DNA of 14,348 bases from DASUBN01 sp036500225. Lineage in GTDB: Bacteria > Pseudomonadota > Gammaproteobacteria > Natronospirales > REEB76. The position numbers and the translations under genes were made by a program. Position 1 is the stretch's first letter. Every line of letters starts with the position of its first letter. The notes below the pieces were generated by a model. The model did not search any database, had not been told where the DNA came from, and was given only the letters and a program-made list of their open reading frames with translations. Where the stretch lies: assembly GCA_036500225.1 (NCBI GenBank), contig DASYCJ010000117.1, positions 1-14,348 of the forward strand, read 5' to 3'. Of this stretch, positions 1 through 6,835 are shown piece by piece.

Positions 1-22
1 TCACGTCGGTCTTCTCGCGCAA
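1..22 (-). CDS. possible 5' end of a gene running off the left edge
   Basis: Only seven codons are visible, from a TTG start. The support is a strong Shine-Dalgarno-like GGGAGGGA ending seven bases before the TTG. An ATG eight codons further upstream, at 46, is in the same frame and is an alternative start. Nothing about the product can be said. It may equally be leader sequence. Confidence 0.2.
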
Positions 23-35
23 CGAGTGTTCCCTC

Positions 36-51
36 CCGGCATCCATGCCGG
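36..51. repeat. short palindrome CCGGCAT-CC-ATGCCGG
   Basis: Two perfect 7-bp arms are separated by 2 bp. On the minus strand the palindrome abuts the GGGAGGGA ribosome-site-like sequence of the possible left-edge gene. It could therefore be an operator or a hairpin affecting translation. The role is inferred from position only. Confidence 0.4.
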
Positions 52-84
52 TGAAAGCTTGTTACGGACTGGTCGTCAAGAATT

Positions 85-104
85 CGTGGGTATAAAAACC
101 CACG
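85..104. repeat. stem-loop CGTGGGT-ATAAAA-ACCCACG
   Basis: A perfect 7-bp stem with a 6-base A-rich loop. It is the first of three consecutive stem-loops lying past the end of the minus-strand lipoprotein operon. Function unknown. Confidence 0.45.
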
Positions 105-124
105 GACGAGTATAGACAGTTGTA

Positions 125-147
125 TATCAGGCACAAGACCCCTGATA
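125..147. repeat. stem-loop TATCAGG-N9-CCTGATA
   Basis: A perfect 7-bp stem with a 9-base loop, lying between the other two stem-loops of this intergenic region. On the minus strand it is transcribed after the 152-175 hairpin if readthrough occurs. Confidence 0.4.
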
Positions 148-151
148 CGAC

Positions 152-175
152 GATGCCCGCCGTGAGGCGGGCATC
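152..175 (-). terminator. strong GC hairpin after the lipoprotein operon, terminator-like
   Basis: GATGCCCGCC-GTGA-GGCGGGCATC forms a perfect 10-bp stem with a GNRA-type tetraloop (GTGA on the plus strand). It lies 25 bp past the stop codon of the last gene of the minus-strand operon, the usual place for a terminator. There is no T run on either side, so intrinsic termination is not proven. It may instead protect the mRNA 3' end. Confidence 0.5.
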
Positions 176-199
176 TGGATAAAATCTCGCCAATGCCTC

Positions 200-1219
200 T
201 TAAGGTTGGCGCCCGGAAGCGAACGCCAACACCGTGCCTTGTATGTCGGACTGCAGGTCTTGCGCCACCTGGTCCATCAGACGCTGTTGTGCAAGCTGCC
301 GGTTGCTACCCGATACTTTCAGATCCCAGCGGCGCACGCCGTGCGCGCGGCTGTCGGTCCCGTTCATGGTCACCTGCAATGTTCCGGTGATCCAGAACCA
401 ACCGCCCTGCGGCGGCAGATCTGAAGAATCAAGACTGGCAGTCATGGTGTAGTTGCCACTATCCGCCGCCGTGAAACCGGAGTCAGACAACGCCCCGGCC
501 AATACCTTCTTCAAGGCATCCGCGTCGCGGCCATCCGCCGCCGGCACGATCTGCACCTCTTTAAGTAAACCGGAGCGGTCCGCCTGGAGTTTTGCCAGAG
601 ACCATGAGGAAGGGATGCCCATGCCGCTCGGGTCCACCACCTGCAGATCCTTCTGCAAGCCGGCCCGCGTCTGCTGGGAGTCGACAGCCTGTGTCGCCGC
701 CGCGATCTTGTCGAACAGATCGCTGCTGTTTTGCGCCTGGTTGAGTGAGGCCGCGGTACCCGCATCCAGGTCACCGATCTGCTGGCGCAAGGCCGTCCCC
801 GCCTTGGCGCGGGACAATGTAGCCAGCGCGTAGTATTGCAGGCTCTGAGGGTCCTGCCAGGTCTGGGATATCTCCACACCGCTCATGGCTTGTTCCGTGC
901 GGGTATTGATGTTGCGGCTCACGTCCAGGCTGTTCTTCGCAGTCGGCGTGCCGTTGGCATCACCCTGCGAATAGGTCGAAGCATCGCTGCTCTGCTCACT
1001 CACATCCACCGTGAAATTCTTTGCCAGGTCTGCCCGTGCCCGGTCCTTGGCCACAGCCATGGTATCCGACTGGCCGTGGCCGGTCAGATAGGCGGCAGCG
1101 GGATATTGGCTGGCGTTGCCGTTGACCCAATCCGGGCGGTCACTGCCGGGTTTGGCGGAGCTGCAGGCCGCGAGCGACAGCAATGCAGTCACGATCAAGA
1201 TGCGGATGGGTGTTTTCAC
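200..1219 (-). CDS. LPP20-family lipoprotein, long form (339 aa)
   Basis: Predicted outer- or inner-membrane-anchored lipoprotein. The signal peptide ends in a lipobox LAAC with Cys19. Residues about 29-150 have the LPP20-family pattern: a PDWVNG start, a YLTGHGQSD strand, then an Ala-rich helix (MAVAKDRARADLAK). A second region of about 190 residues ends in a Gly/Trp-rich beta stretch (QGGWFWITGTLQV) that I cannot assign. The start is GTG, chosen because GAGGG sits seven bases upstream and the signal peptide begins there. It is the last gene of the four-gene operon, 13 bp after its neighbour. LPP20 proteins are named after a Helicobacter antigen, and relatives such as FlgP act at the cell surface. 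The role here is unknown. It is much longer than the other LPP20-like gene at the operon's front, so the two are not simple duplicates. Confidence 0.85.
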   Translation of the reverse strand: MKTPIRILIVTALLSLAACSSAKPGSDRPDWVNGNASQYPAAAYLTGHGQSDTMAVAKDRARADLAKNFTVDVSEQSSDASTYSQGDANGTPTAKNSLDVSRNINTRTEQAMSGVEISQTWQDPQSLQYYALATLSRAKAGTALRQQIGDLDAGTAASLNQAQNSSDLFDKIAAATQAVDSQQTRAGLQKDLQVVDPSGMGIPSSWSLAKLQADRSGLLKEVQIVPAADGRDADALKKVLAGALSDSGFTAADSGNYTMTASLDSSDLPPQGGWFWITGTLQVTMNGTDSRAHGVRRWDLKVSGSNRQLAQQRLMDQVAQDLQSDIQGTVLAFASGRQP

Positions 1220-1232
1220 GTCGGTACCCTCA

Positions 1233-2537
1233 TCATTGTAAGGAGCCCATTTGCAGGGAAGAGAAAGTGATCTCGCCGGCGCGGATGCTCACGTCCTTCA
1301 GCACCCGCGTCCCGCCGCGTGCACGCACGGTCAGGTCATAAGTCCCCGGCGGCAGCCTGAGCCGCGCCACCTGGATGTTGTCCGGCAGCGTGGACCAGTT
1401 GCGTATATCCGCCGTGTCCACAGCCGAAGCCACCAGGCTCAGCACGGACCCCAGCCCTGGCGCCGACTTATCTGCCTGGTTCGCCGCGACGGCGCGCGTC
1501 ACATTACGCGCGAACTCCGCGGCCAAAAGCTTCGGACGGTCAGCTTTGTACTGTTCTTCCGCGTCGTCGGCGATGCTCGCGACCTGAGAGGTGGTGGCCT
1601 CCTCCCCGCCCGCGGATATCTCCGCGTAGGTCTCTCGCGTCCGACGCCGTATCACCGGCAATGTCACGCTGTAGAAATGGCCATTCACCGGGTCTGGTAA
1701 CACCGCCGACTGTGCGTATTTCACCGGTCCCATGCCGTCGCCATAGATGAACACCAGCTGCCCATCCGGGTCCTGCAAGGACACGGGCGTCCAATGGTCC
1801 AGGCTGAAACGCTGCTTATAGTCGTTCAGCTCATCGGTCAACCCTAGGAAATCCGCGAATCGGCACAGGCTTTCCTGCAGGTCCCGCGGGATGCTGGCGT
1901 CGCTCGCCCCTTGCGCCTTATAGGATTTGTAGGCCTGCCGGTAGGAGATCATCGCATCGCTGAACTGCCCCATGTTCTCGTATACGAGGCCCGAGAAGTA
2001 CCGCGGGAAGGCGTCACCGCCGTTCGGCGCTGCATCCGCATTGGGATACAGGCGCTTCAGGAGGTCGTCGATCTGGGCCGCTTCCACTCTCGCCGAATCG
2101 GCTTGACCCAGCTGCAGATAATTCAGCCCCTGGTAAACGTGCGCCAACAGCCGTTCGTAGAGCGGCGGGTTGTATGCCCGCAGGTTCTCCGTAAGGGTCA
2201 GCGCTGCCGCGTTCTCCGTCACGCTGGTCGCCTCCAGGTACTGGATCAGCGGTTTTGCCTGCTCGAAGGACTGCACACTGGCGTCATAGTCGCCCATCAT
2301 GCGCTGCACCATCGCCTTGTTCAGCAGATACAGCGCCTGATCCTTGCCGCCCGAGATACTCTCCAGCTGCTTCAAGGCCGCCTGCGGCTGCTGCGCGACC
2401 AGATCGCGGTCCACTCTCTGCATCGTATCCGTGTAGCTCAGCGTGCAGCCGCCCAACAGCAGCGAGGCGCACGCTACCCACGAGCGCAGCCGACGCGCCG
2501 CGCCTGGAGAGCGCGCGGCGTGAGAAGACACCGCCAT
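1233..2537 (-). CDS. COG3014-like lipoprotein with helical-repeat (TPR-like) body
   Basis: A 434-residue lipoprotein precursor. A long basic n-region (HAARSPGAARRLR) precedes a hydrophobic segment and lipobox LLGGC with Cys31. The body to about residue 230 is Ala/Leu-rich paired helices typical of TPR-like repeats (for example AALKQLESISGGKDQALYLL and YQGLNYLQLGQADSARVEAA). The last 200 residues look beta-rich and end with a Gly/Arg-containing strand region. The overall organisation matches the uncharacterised COG3014 family, which I recall sitting beside LpoB-like and LPP20 genes in other gammaproteobacteria. It starts 14 bp after the LpoB-like gene and has only a weak ribosome site, so it is probably translated from the shared message. 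The N-terminus could begin slightly later, since a GTG two codons downstream is also possible. Confidence 0.75.
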   Translation of the reverse strand: MAVSSHAARSPGAARRLRSWVACASLLLGGCTLSYTDTMQRVDRDLVAQQPQAALKQLESISGGKDQALYLLNKAMVQRMMGDYDASVQSFEQAKPLIQYLEATSVTENAAALTLTENLRAYNPPLYERLLAHVYQGLNYLQLGQADSARVEAAQIDDLLKRLYPNADAAPNGGDAFPRYFSGLVYENMGQFSDAMISYRQAYKSYKAQGASDASIPRDLQESLCRFADFLGLTDELNDYKQRFSLDHWTPVSLQDPDGQLVFIYGDGMGPVKYAQSAVLPDPVNGHFYSVTLPVIRRRTRETYAEISAGGEEATTSQVASIADDAEEQYKADRPKLLAAEFARNVTRAVAANQADKSAPGLGSVLSLVASAVDTADIRNWSTLPDNIQVARLRLPPGTYDLTVRARGGTRVLKDVSIRAGEITFSSLQMGSLQ

Positions 2538-2551
2538 CGGCTAGTGCCCGG

Positions 2552-3160
2552 TCAGAATCGCGAGCCGCTTTGCTGCACGATCTTCTTGATCTTCTTCTGG
2601 CCGACCCAAGTGATGAGGTTATCGTGCATGTTGATCAACCGCAGATCCACCTGGTAATACTTCACCGAAGTGTTGCCGTCCGCGTCGATGATGGTGTTGA
2701 TGGTGCCCTGCATCATGTAGTCGGCACCCACTTCCTGGCCCATGGCACTGCGAGTACCGCTGGTGGCGTTCAGATCCTGATCCTTGCGCTCATCGCGCAC
2801 TTCCGAGCGCTGATCCTTGCCGGCCACGAACTGCACCTTGCCGGAATTGATGAGCTGGCGCTGGATGTCGTCGATGAACGTGGAGGTGCTGATGTGCTCG
2901 GAGCTGAGGTTGGTGATCTGACCCACTATCACCGTCGGCGCCTTTCCACCGTTGGCGCCCTGGAAGGTCGGGAGCCAGGGTTCGCCCAGCATCTGGTTGA
3001 CCATCTCCTGGGAGGTCAGGTTCGCGTCCGTGTCGTTCCAATAACCGCTCACGTCCGTCACCTGATCAGCCGAGATGCGCTGCACCTTCGGCGTGGTCGC
3101 GCAGCCCGTCAGGGCCAGCAACAAGGATGCGGACACGATGCTCAGTTTCAGGCTTTTCAT
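2552..3160 (-). CDS. lpoB: LpoB-like penicillin-binding-protein activator lipoprotein
   Basis: A 202-residue lipoprotein with lipobox LTGC (Cys20), close in size to E. coli LpoB. The region from about residue 38 onwards matches the LpoB/COG3417 pattern: SGYWNDTDANL, then a strand such as TVIVGQITNLSSEHIST, then STFIDDIQRQLINSGKV, and later GADYMMQGTINTI followed by YYQVDLRLINMHDN. In E. coli, LpoB reaches from the outer membrane and stimulates the peptidoglycan synthase PBP1B. That role is inferred here from family only. The long Pro/Gln linker of E. coli LpoB is absent, so the reach would be shorter. The start was set at the ATG whose first base is the last base of the upstream stop (TGATG). 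The site AAGGGAGA lies just before it, and upstream in-frame sequence is non-signal. This arrangement implies translational coupling to the first LPP20-like gene. Confidence 0.82.
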   Translation of the reverse strand: MKSLKLSIVSASLLLALTGCATTPKVQRISADQVTDVSGYWNDTDANLTSQEMVNQMLGEPWLPTFQGANGGKAPTVIVGQITNLSSEHISTSTFIDDIQRQLINSGKVQFVAGKDQRSEVRDERKDQDLNATSGTRSAMGQEVGADYMMQGTINTIIDADGNTSVKYYQVDLRLINMHDNLITWVGQKKIKKIVQQSGSRF

Positions 3161-3729
3161 CAATGATCTCCCTTCGTCATGCTGTCGAATACGTTGTCGG
3201 CGTGGGCGTTGAAGTAGTCGCGGAATCCGGCGTTCATGTCCTTGGACCCGCCCACCATGTCTTTGACCTGCTTCAGGTTGAGCTCGGCGATGCTCCATTG
3301 GGTGCCGGTCTTGGGGTCGACCCAGCGGCCGATGATGCGCGCGCCGCTCACGTTCTGGTCCGTGATGTTCTGGATCTGCCGCGAGACGTTCGCCGTGTTC
3401 TGCTGGTCCTGGCCCGTGCCTGCGGAAGCTGAATAGTCCTGGGTCACCACGTGCATGAACGAGTTCAGCACCCGCGCCACTTCGGTGCGTGCCCGATCAT
3501 CCGCGGTGGAACTCTGCAGGGATTGGTCGTTCATGCTCGGCGCCGAGCCGATACCGTGGATCAACTGGCCGTTCTGGTCGTTGAGGGCCTGACTGCCCTT
3601 ATTCACCCAATCCGGCGCACCTTTGATGCCGAGGTCGCTCTCGACCGTGGTGTGGCTGGAACAGGCCGTCAGCAGCCCCAGCGTCAGCAATAAGGCGCTG
3701 CTACGCGCGAAATATCCTATGGATCTCAT
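3160..3729 (-). CDS. LPP20-family lipoprotein, short form (189 aa), first gene of the operon
   Basis: The signal peptide ends in lipobox LTAC with Cys23. The LPP20 signature is clear: GAPDWVNKG near residue 37, LIHGIGSAPS near 56, then the charged helix TADDRARTEVARVLNSF, followed by a Gln/Asn-rich segment and the strand RIIGRWVDPKTGTQWSIAELN. AGGGGAGA seven bases before the ATG supports the start. It overlaps the LpoB-like gene by one base (TGATG). Its Q/N-rich middle and RWVDPKTG strand resemble the corresponding part of the long LPP20 gene at the other end of the operon, so the two are probably distant paralogues. The operon promoter should lie in 3735-3850, but I see no clear -35/-10 pair there. 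Confidence 0.83.
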   Translation of the reverse strand: MRSIGYFARSSALLLTLGLLTACSSHTTVESDLGIKGAPDWVNKGSQALNDQNGQLIHGIGSAPSMNDQSLQSSTADDRARTEVARVLNSFMHVVTQDYSASAGTGQDQQNTANVSRQIQNITDQNVSGARIIGRWVDPKTGTQWSIAELNLKQVKDMVGGSKDMNAGFRDYFNAHADNVFDSMTKGDH

Positions 3730-3872
3730 GCTATATCTCCCCTGCTTGAATCTGGCCGGCCCTGAGTGGTCCAGCCGGCGAAAGAACGCCTATGCTACGT
3801 CAGCGGCTCCCCTAAAGGCAGGGCCGAGACCCGCCGCGACGTATTTCCAAGAGAACGCAGACCCCCGATTCC

Positions 3873-3910
3873 GGTGTACACCACCTCTACCCCCGCAGCC
3901 CCCAAGGGGG
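3873..3910. promoter_or_regulatory. divergent intergenic region with two palindromes
   Basis: GGTGTACACC is a perfect 10-bp palindrome, and CCCCC-AA-GGGGG lies 16 bp further on. Both sit between the divergent lipoprotein operon and the small plus-strand lipoprotein gene, where a regulator site would be expected. No regulator is identified. Confidence 0.3.
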
Positions 3911-3941
3911 TTAAGCTCAAAGTCGGCCTTCAGGGAATGAA

Positions 3942-4319
3942 ATGAAACACATCCTCACACTGACCCTGCTCCTGAGTGCCGTCGCCTGCGCGAACTACGA
4001 TGCACGCCAGCACGCCACTCTGCTCCGCACCGCTGCGCAGGACGATCAGACCTGCATCGGCCAGGGGACCAAATTCCCAGAAGACCGCTATGTGAGCTGC
4101 CGACTGCAGTTGCAGGACGACCGCCTGCACCAGGATTGGCTCAACCTCCAGGTCATGCGTCAGAGCCAGCAACAGCCCAATAACATCCCCGCGCCCTATA
4201 CCCCGCGCGAGTATTACCGGCCCCTGGATCCTGATCATTTTGTCTGCCTCCTCGTCACCGAAGAAGACAAACGCGAATACATCCTGTGCGACGAGACCGA
4301 TGAGCCGAAGCAGCCCTGA
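3942..4319 (+). CDS. small cysteine-rich lipoprotein, function unknown
   Basis: A 125-residue protein with a short hydrophobic signal and an acceptable lipobox AVAC (Cys16). Four further cysteines, at about residues 38, 53, 102 and 116, could make two disulfides in the periplasm. The middle is Gln/Asn/Pro-rich (MRQSQQQPNNIPAPY). AGGGA five bases before the ATG supports the start. No family is recognised. Its last 20 bases overlap the start of the ATL gene in another frame, so the two are probably co-transcribed. That says nothing obvious about function. Confidence 0.65.
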   Translation: MKHILTLTLLLSAVACANYDARQHATLLRTAAQDDQTCIGQGTKFPEDRYVSCRLQLQDDRLHQDWLNLQVMRQSQQQPNNIPAPYTPREYYRPLDPDHFVCLLVTEEDKREYILCDETDEPKQP

Positions 4320-4653
4320 TCCCCGGGATACTCTCTATAAGCGCATCTATGCCGCGGTCCGGCGCATCCCTGAAGGCCGGGTCAGCACCTATGGGCGCAT
4401 CGCCAAGCTCGCCAAAGCCCCTGGGCCCAGGGTAGTGGGCTATGCCATGGCAGCGCTCACGGCTGGCTCCGCGGTGCCGTGGCAACGGGTCGTAAACCAC
4501 AAAGGGGAAGTCAGTGCACGAAGTGGTGGGATCGGTAGCGGAGAAACCCGCCAACGGCGGGCTCTGGAGGAAGAAGGGGTCTATTTCGACCTGAAAGGCC
4601 GCATAGACCTCAAGAAGTACGGATGGCCCAAGGCTAAATCCATCGCCAAATAG
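4300..4653 (+). CDS. MGMT-like alkyltransferase-like (ATL) protein
   Basis: A 117-residue relative of the C-terminal DNA-binding domain of O6-alkylguanine-DNA alkyltransferase. Family landmarks are visible: IPEGRVSTYGRIA with the nucleotide-flipping Tyr31, PGPRVVGYAM with the intercalating Arg44, and then PWQRVVN at 60-66. True alkyltransferases have PCHR here. Trp61 in place of the acceptor Cys marks an ATL protein. Known ATLs bind O6-alkylguanine without repairing it and hand the lesion to nucleotide excision repair. The C-terminal RQRRALEEEGV and IDLKKYGW motifs are also typical. The start is the only ATG upstream of the domain. It overlaps the preceding lipoprotein gene by 20 bp and has no good ribosome site, so translational coupling is likely. 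PWQR instead of the commoner PWHR is a small variation. Confidence 0.88.
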   Translation: MSRSSPDPRDTLYKRIYAAVRRIPEGRVSTYGRIAKLAKAPGPRVVGYAMAALTAGSAVPWQRVVNHKGEVSARSGGIGSGETRQRRALEEEGVYFDLKGRIDLKKYGWPKAKSIAK

Positions 4654-4656
4654 CCC

Positions 4657-4685
4657 TTGCAAACCACTATTGTGTAGTCTACAGT
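4657..4685 (+). promoter_or_regulatory. candidate promoter and operator of the padR-HAAS pair
   Basis: TTGCAA and TACAGT are separated by 17 bp, a plausible sigma-70 promoter. The 11-bp dyad TGTAG-T-CTACA (4673-4683) overlaps the -10. PadR regulators commonly repress their own genes through such dyads, so this is the best operator candidate. The A+T content here is well above the surroundings. An alternative -10, TATAGC, lies at 4693. Confidence 0.4.
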
Positions 4686-4717
4686 ATTAGCATATAGCTA
4701 GTATTGAGCACCTAATA

Positions 4718-5101
4718 GTGTCCACTGAAGCCGAAGACGACGCCCTCCAGGGCCAGCAGCGCAAGTTCCAGAAGGAACTGAATGCCGGCATCGTCTCCCT
4801 CATCCTGCTGTCCATCATGGCTGATGCCCCGGAGCCCTTATACGGCTACCAGATCGCCAAGCAGCTGGAACACGAAGGTACCGGCACCGCCATCATGAAA
4901 CAGGGGACCCTGTACCCGGTGCTGCGCTCCCTATGCGCTGCCGGGCTCCTAGACAGCAAGGTCGAACCCTCCGTCTCGGGGCCTCCGCGCCGCTACTACC
5001 AGATCACCGAAGCGGGCCAGAACGTGCTCGCCCAGTGGAAGAACGCCTGGGAATCCACCCGGGACTTCGTCGACTCTATCATCAGGGGATCCACGTCATG
5101 A
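4718..5101 (+). CDS. PadR-family transcriptional regulator
   Basis: A 127-residue winged-helix regulator. Recognisable PadR elements are LILLSIMADAPEPLYGYQIA (helices 1-2), MKQGTLYPVLRSLCAAGLL (recognition helix) and PPRRYYQITEAG (the wing). A C-terminal helix, AQWKNAWESTRDFVDSII, serves dimerisation. The start is GTG. The N-terminus before residue 20 is polar and may be overextended, but no better start exists near the promoter. Its stop overlaps the next start (ATGA), a tight coupling that is standard for PadR plus HAAS-domain membrane protein pairs. The expected role is repression of this operon until a membrane or chemical signal relieves it. The signal is unknown. Confidence 0.9.
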   Translation: MSTEAEDDALQGQQRKFQKELNAGIVSLILLSIMADAPEPLYGYQIAKQLEHEGTGTAIMKQGTLYPVLRSLCAAGLLDSKVEPSVSGPPRRYYQITEAGQNVLAQWKNAWESTRDFVDSIIRGSTS

Positions 5102-6000
5102 GTAAGCCCGTGCCTCGTTCTATCCAGGAATATCTGGATCAGCTCCGCGCTGAACTCAGCGGTGCGGATCCGGCCCTCATCCAGGACGCCCTCTACGATG
5201 CCGAGGAATACCTGCGTGGTGAGATGCACGCGCACCCGGAAAAGACCGAAGAACAGATCCTCGCCGCCATCGCCACCACCTATGGCGCTCCAGAAGAAGT
5301 GGCCGAGGCCTATCGCAATACTGAAGCAAAGGTGCAGCTCGCCCTACGCACTCCCCGGCCCAAGCCGCGCAAATCCGCCCTGGGCAAGTTCTTCTCCGTC
5401 TATTCCGATCCGCGGGCCTATACCGCGCTTCTCTTCATGCTGCTCGCCTTCCCCACCGGCATATTCTTCTTCGTCTGGGCCGTGACCGGCCTGTCTCTGT
5501 CCTTGAGCCTCATGATCATGATCTTCGGCATCCCTTTCAGCCTGCTATTCCTGGGCAGCGTGCGGCTCATCTCTCTCGTCGAGGGTCGCATCGTCGAAGC
5601 GCTCTTGGGTGTGCGTATGCCGCGCCGCCCCATCCATCCCGGCAACGGCAAGTCACGTCCTGTGATGGAACGCATCAAAGAGATGCTCACGGACCCGCGT
5701 ACTTGGGGCACCCTGTTCTACATGGTCCTCAAACTGCCCTTAGGTATCCTCGACTTCGCCATCCTCATGGCCTTGGGCTCCATCTCCTTCAGCCTCATCT
5801 CCTCGCCCATCACGGACTTCATCGGCAACAACTTCTGGTTCGAGATCGATGGCATCAACTACTACACCATCCCCTGGGCCGTAACCCCCATCCTCGCCGT
5901 CATCGGCGTCTTGCTGCTCACCGGCCTCATGCACATAGCCCGCGGCATGGGCTGGATGCATGGCAACCTGGCCAAGAACCTGCTGGTGAAGGCTGGCTGA
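5098..6000 (+). CDS. HAAS-domain membrane protein with duplicated sensor-type membrane module
   Basis: A 300-residue protein. Residues 8-75 form a HAAS domain (DUF1700 type): paired amphipathic helices with YLDQLRAELS, DALYDAEEYL and TTYGAPEEVAEAY. A basic linker (PRPKPRKSA) follows. Then come two copies of a membrane module, each opening with DPR and an aromatic helix: about 104-170 (DPRAYTALLFMLLAFPTGI) and about 199-285 (DPRTWGTLFYMVLKLPLGI). This module resembles the putative sensor domain found on many actinobacterial histidine kinases, but no kinase is present here. Four to six transmembrane segments are likely. The start overlaps the padR stop. The inferred role is a membrane partner of PadR that senses the envelope. 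The ligand and any direct contact are unknown. Confidence 0.85.
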   Translation: MSKPVPRSIQEYLDQLRAELSGADPALIQDALYDAEEYLRGEMHAHPEKTEEQILAAIATTYGAPEEVAEAYRNTEAKVQLALRTPRPKPRKSALGKFFSVYSDPRAYTALLFMLLAFPTGIFFFVWAVTGLSLSLSLMIMIFGIPFSLLFLGSVRLISLVEGRIVEALLGVRMPRRPIHPGNGKSRPVMERIKEMLTDPRTWGTLFYMVLKLPLGILDFAILMALGSISFSLISSPITDFIGNNFWFEIDGINYYTIPWAVTPILAVIGVLLLTGLMHIARGMGWMHGNLAKNLLVKAG

Positions 6001-6012
6001 CCGGCTCCCGTT

Positions 6013-6041
6013 TTGTGAACCGCGTCGCCGCCTGCTAGGGT
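6013..6041 (+). promoter_or_regulatory. weak candidate promoter for the DUF2846-like lipoprotein
   Basis: TTGTGA and TAGGGT are spaced by 17 bp. This is a weak match of a kind common in GC-rich gammaproteobacteria. It lies 44 bp before the gene start, so the gene may be transcribed separately from the padR pair. Confidence 0.25.
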
Positions 6042-6084
6042 CTAGCCCATCAGACTCATGGCGGGTTCCGTGAAAGGGGTTGTC

Positions 6085-6573
6085 ATGCGTAGATTGGCGT
6101 TTGGATTGGTCCTGCTCCTGAGCGCCTGCGCCTCGGCGCCCCCCCATGCGCCTGCCTCATCTGCCGCAGCGCCAGTGCCCGCCATCCCCGCCGGCAAGGC
6201 TGCGGTCCACATCTACCGGCGCGAGATCCCCTTCGGCCCGCCCAGTCTCTCTATATATGATGGTCAGACCCCGGTCGGGGCCCTCACCGTCGGCACCTAT
6301 CTGAACTACTACGCCGACCCGGGACCCCGCTCCCTGAAAGTGCGTGGCACCGGCGTCGGCAACATCCCCTATGCCACCAGCTTCCGCGCCGGGCAAGACT
6401 ACTACCTCATGGTCTATTTCTTGGGGGACCAGGATAAGGGCGATGCCAGCCTCGCCCCCGTGGATACCGCTACCGCCATCAACCAGATGGCTTCGCTCAA
6501 GCCCGTGGTCCTCCCAATGCCCGGCGCAGTGGCCGGACATGGTCCAGACCCAATCGACCCTCGCCTTCGGTGA
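6085..6573 (+). CDS. DUF2846-like lipoprotein
   Basis: A 162-residue lipoprotein with lipobox LSAC (Cys15) followed by a Pro/Ala-rich tether to about residue 38. The folded part starts AAVHIYRR, then LSIYDGQTPVGALTVGTYL, then NYYADPGPRSLKVRG and a final AGQDYYLMVYFLG strand. This order (an opening strand, an object-like YDG..VG.L..G.Y strand, a P-G turn, then a Y-Y-V strand) is that of DUF2846-type periplasmic beta domains, whose biochemical role is unknown. AGGGG five bases before the internal ATG, plus the position of the signal peptide, fix the start there rather than nine codons upstream. It reads in the same direction as the padR pair, but an 84-bp gap with its own weak promoter suggests independence. 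Confidence 0.68.
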   Translation: MRRLAFGLVLLLSACASAPPHAPASSAAAPVPAIPAGKAAVHIYRREIPFGPPSLSIYDGQTPVGALTVGTYLNYYADPGPRSLKVRGTGVGNIPYATSFRAGQDYYLMVYFLGDQDKGDASLAPVDTATAINQMASLKPVVLPMPGAVAGHGPDPIDPRLR

Positions 6574-6739
6574 CGCGGCCGTCGACGCGCTGTAGTTTGT
6601 ACCGTCTGTCCTTGGTGACTCAGGGACTCGCATCCTAGGCGGGTGGCTCCTTCATGTGCCTGCGGTAAGCGGCAGCGAAGTTTTGTCGCGCATGTAAAGG
6701 CCTCATGAACGGCGTGTGAACAATCCGCCACCTCACCGA

Positions 6740-6763
6740 CATCAGTTCAGGCAATCCCTGATG
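6740..6763. repeat. inverted repeat CATCAG-N12-CTGATG
   Basis: A perfect 6-bp stem within the 262-bp gene-free stretch 6574-6835. It could be a weak hairpin or an operator for the WYL-like gene. I see no other clear signal in this gap apart from the AAGGAG ribosome site near its end. Confidence 0.25.
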
Positions 6764-6835
6764 GATGTGTCGTTTTACCTCGGAGCACTATGCCTTCCGT
6801 CATCTCGCTCAGGTGTTTGGAAGGAGTTGTAAACA

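Noticed and set aside
2255..3166. Long plus-strand frame of about 300 codons opposite the lipoprotein operon
   Set aside because: It mirrors real genes on the other strand, with Arg/Pro/Ala-rich composition and no ribosome site. Typical GC-rich shadow.
3161..3298. Upstream extension of the LpoB-like gene
   Set aside because: It overlaps the LPP20 gene in another frame and is Arg/Gln-rich shadow sequence. The lipobox start at 3160 with its own ribosome site is far better.
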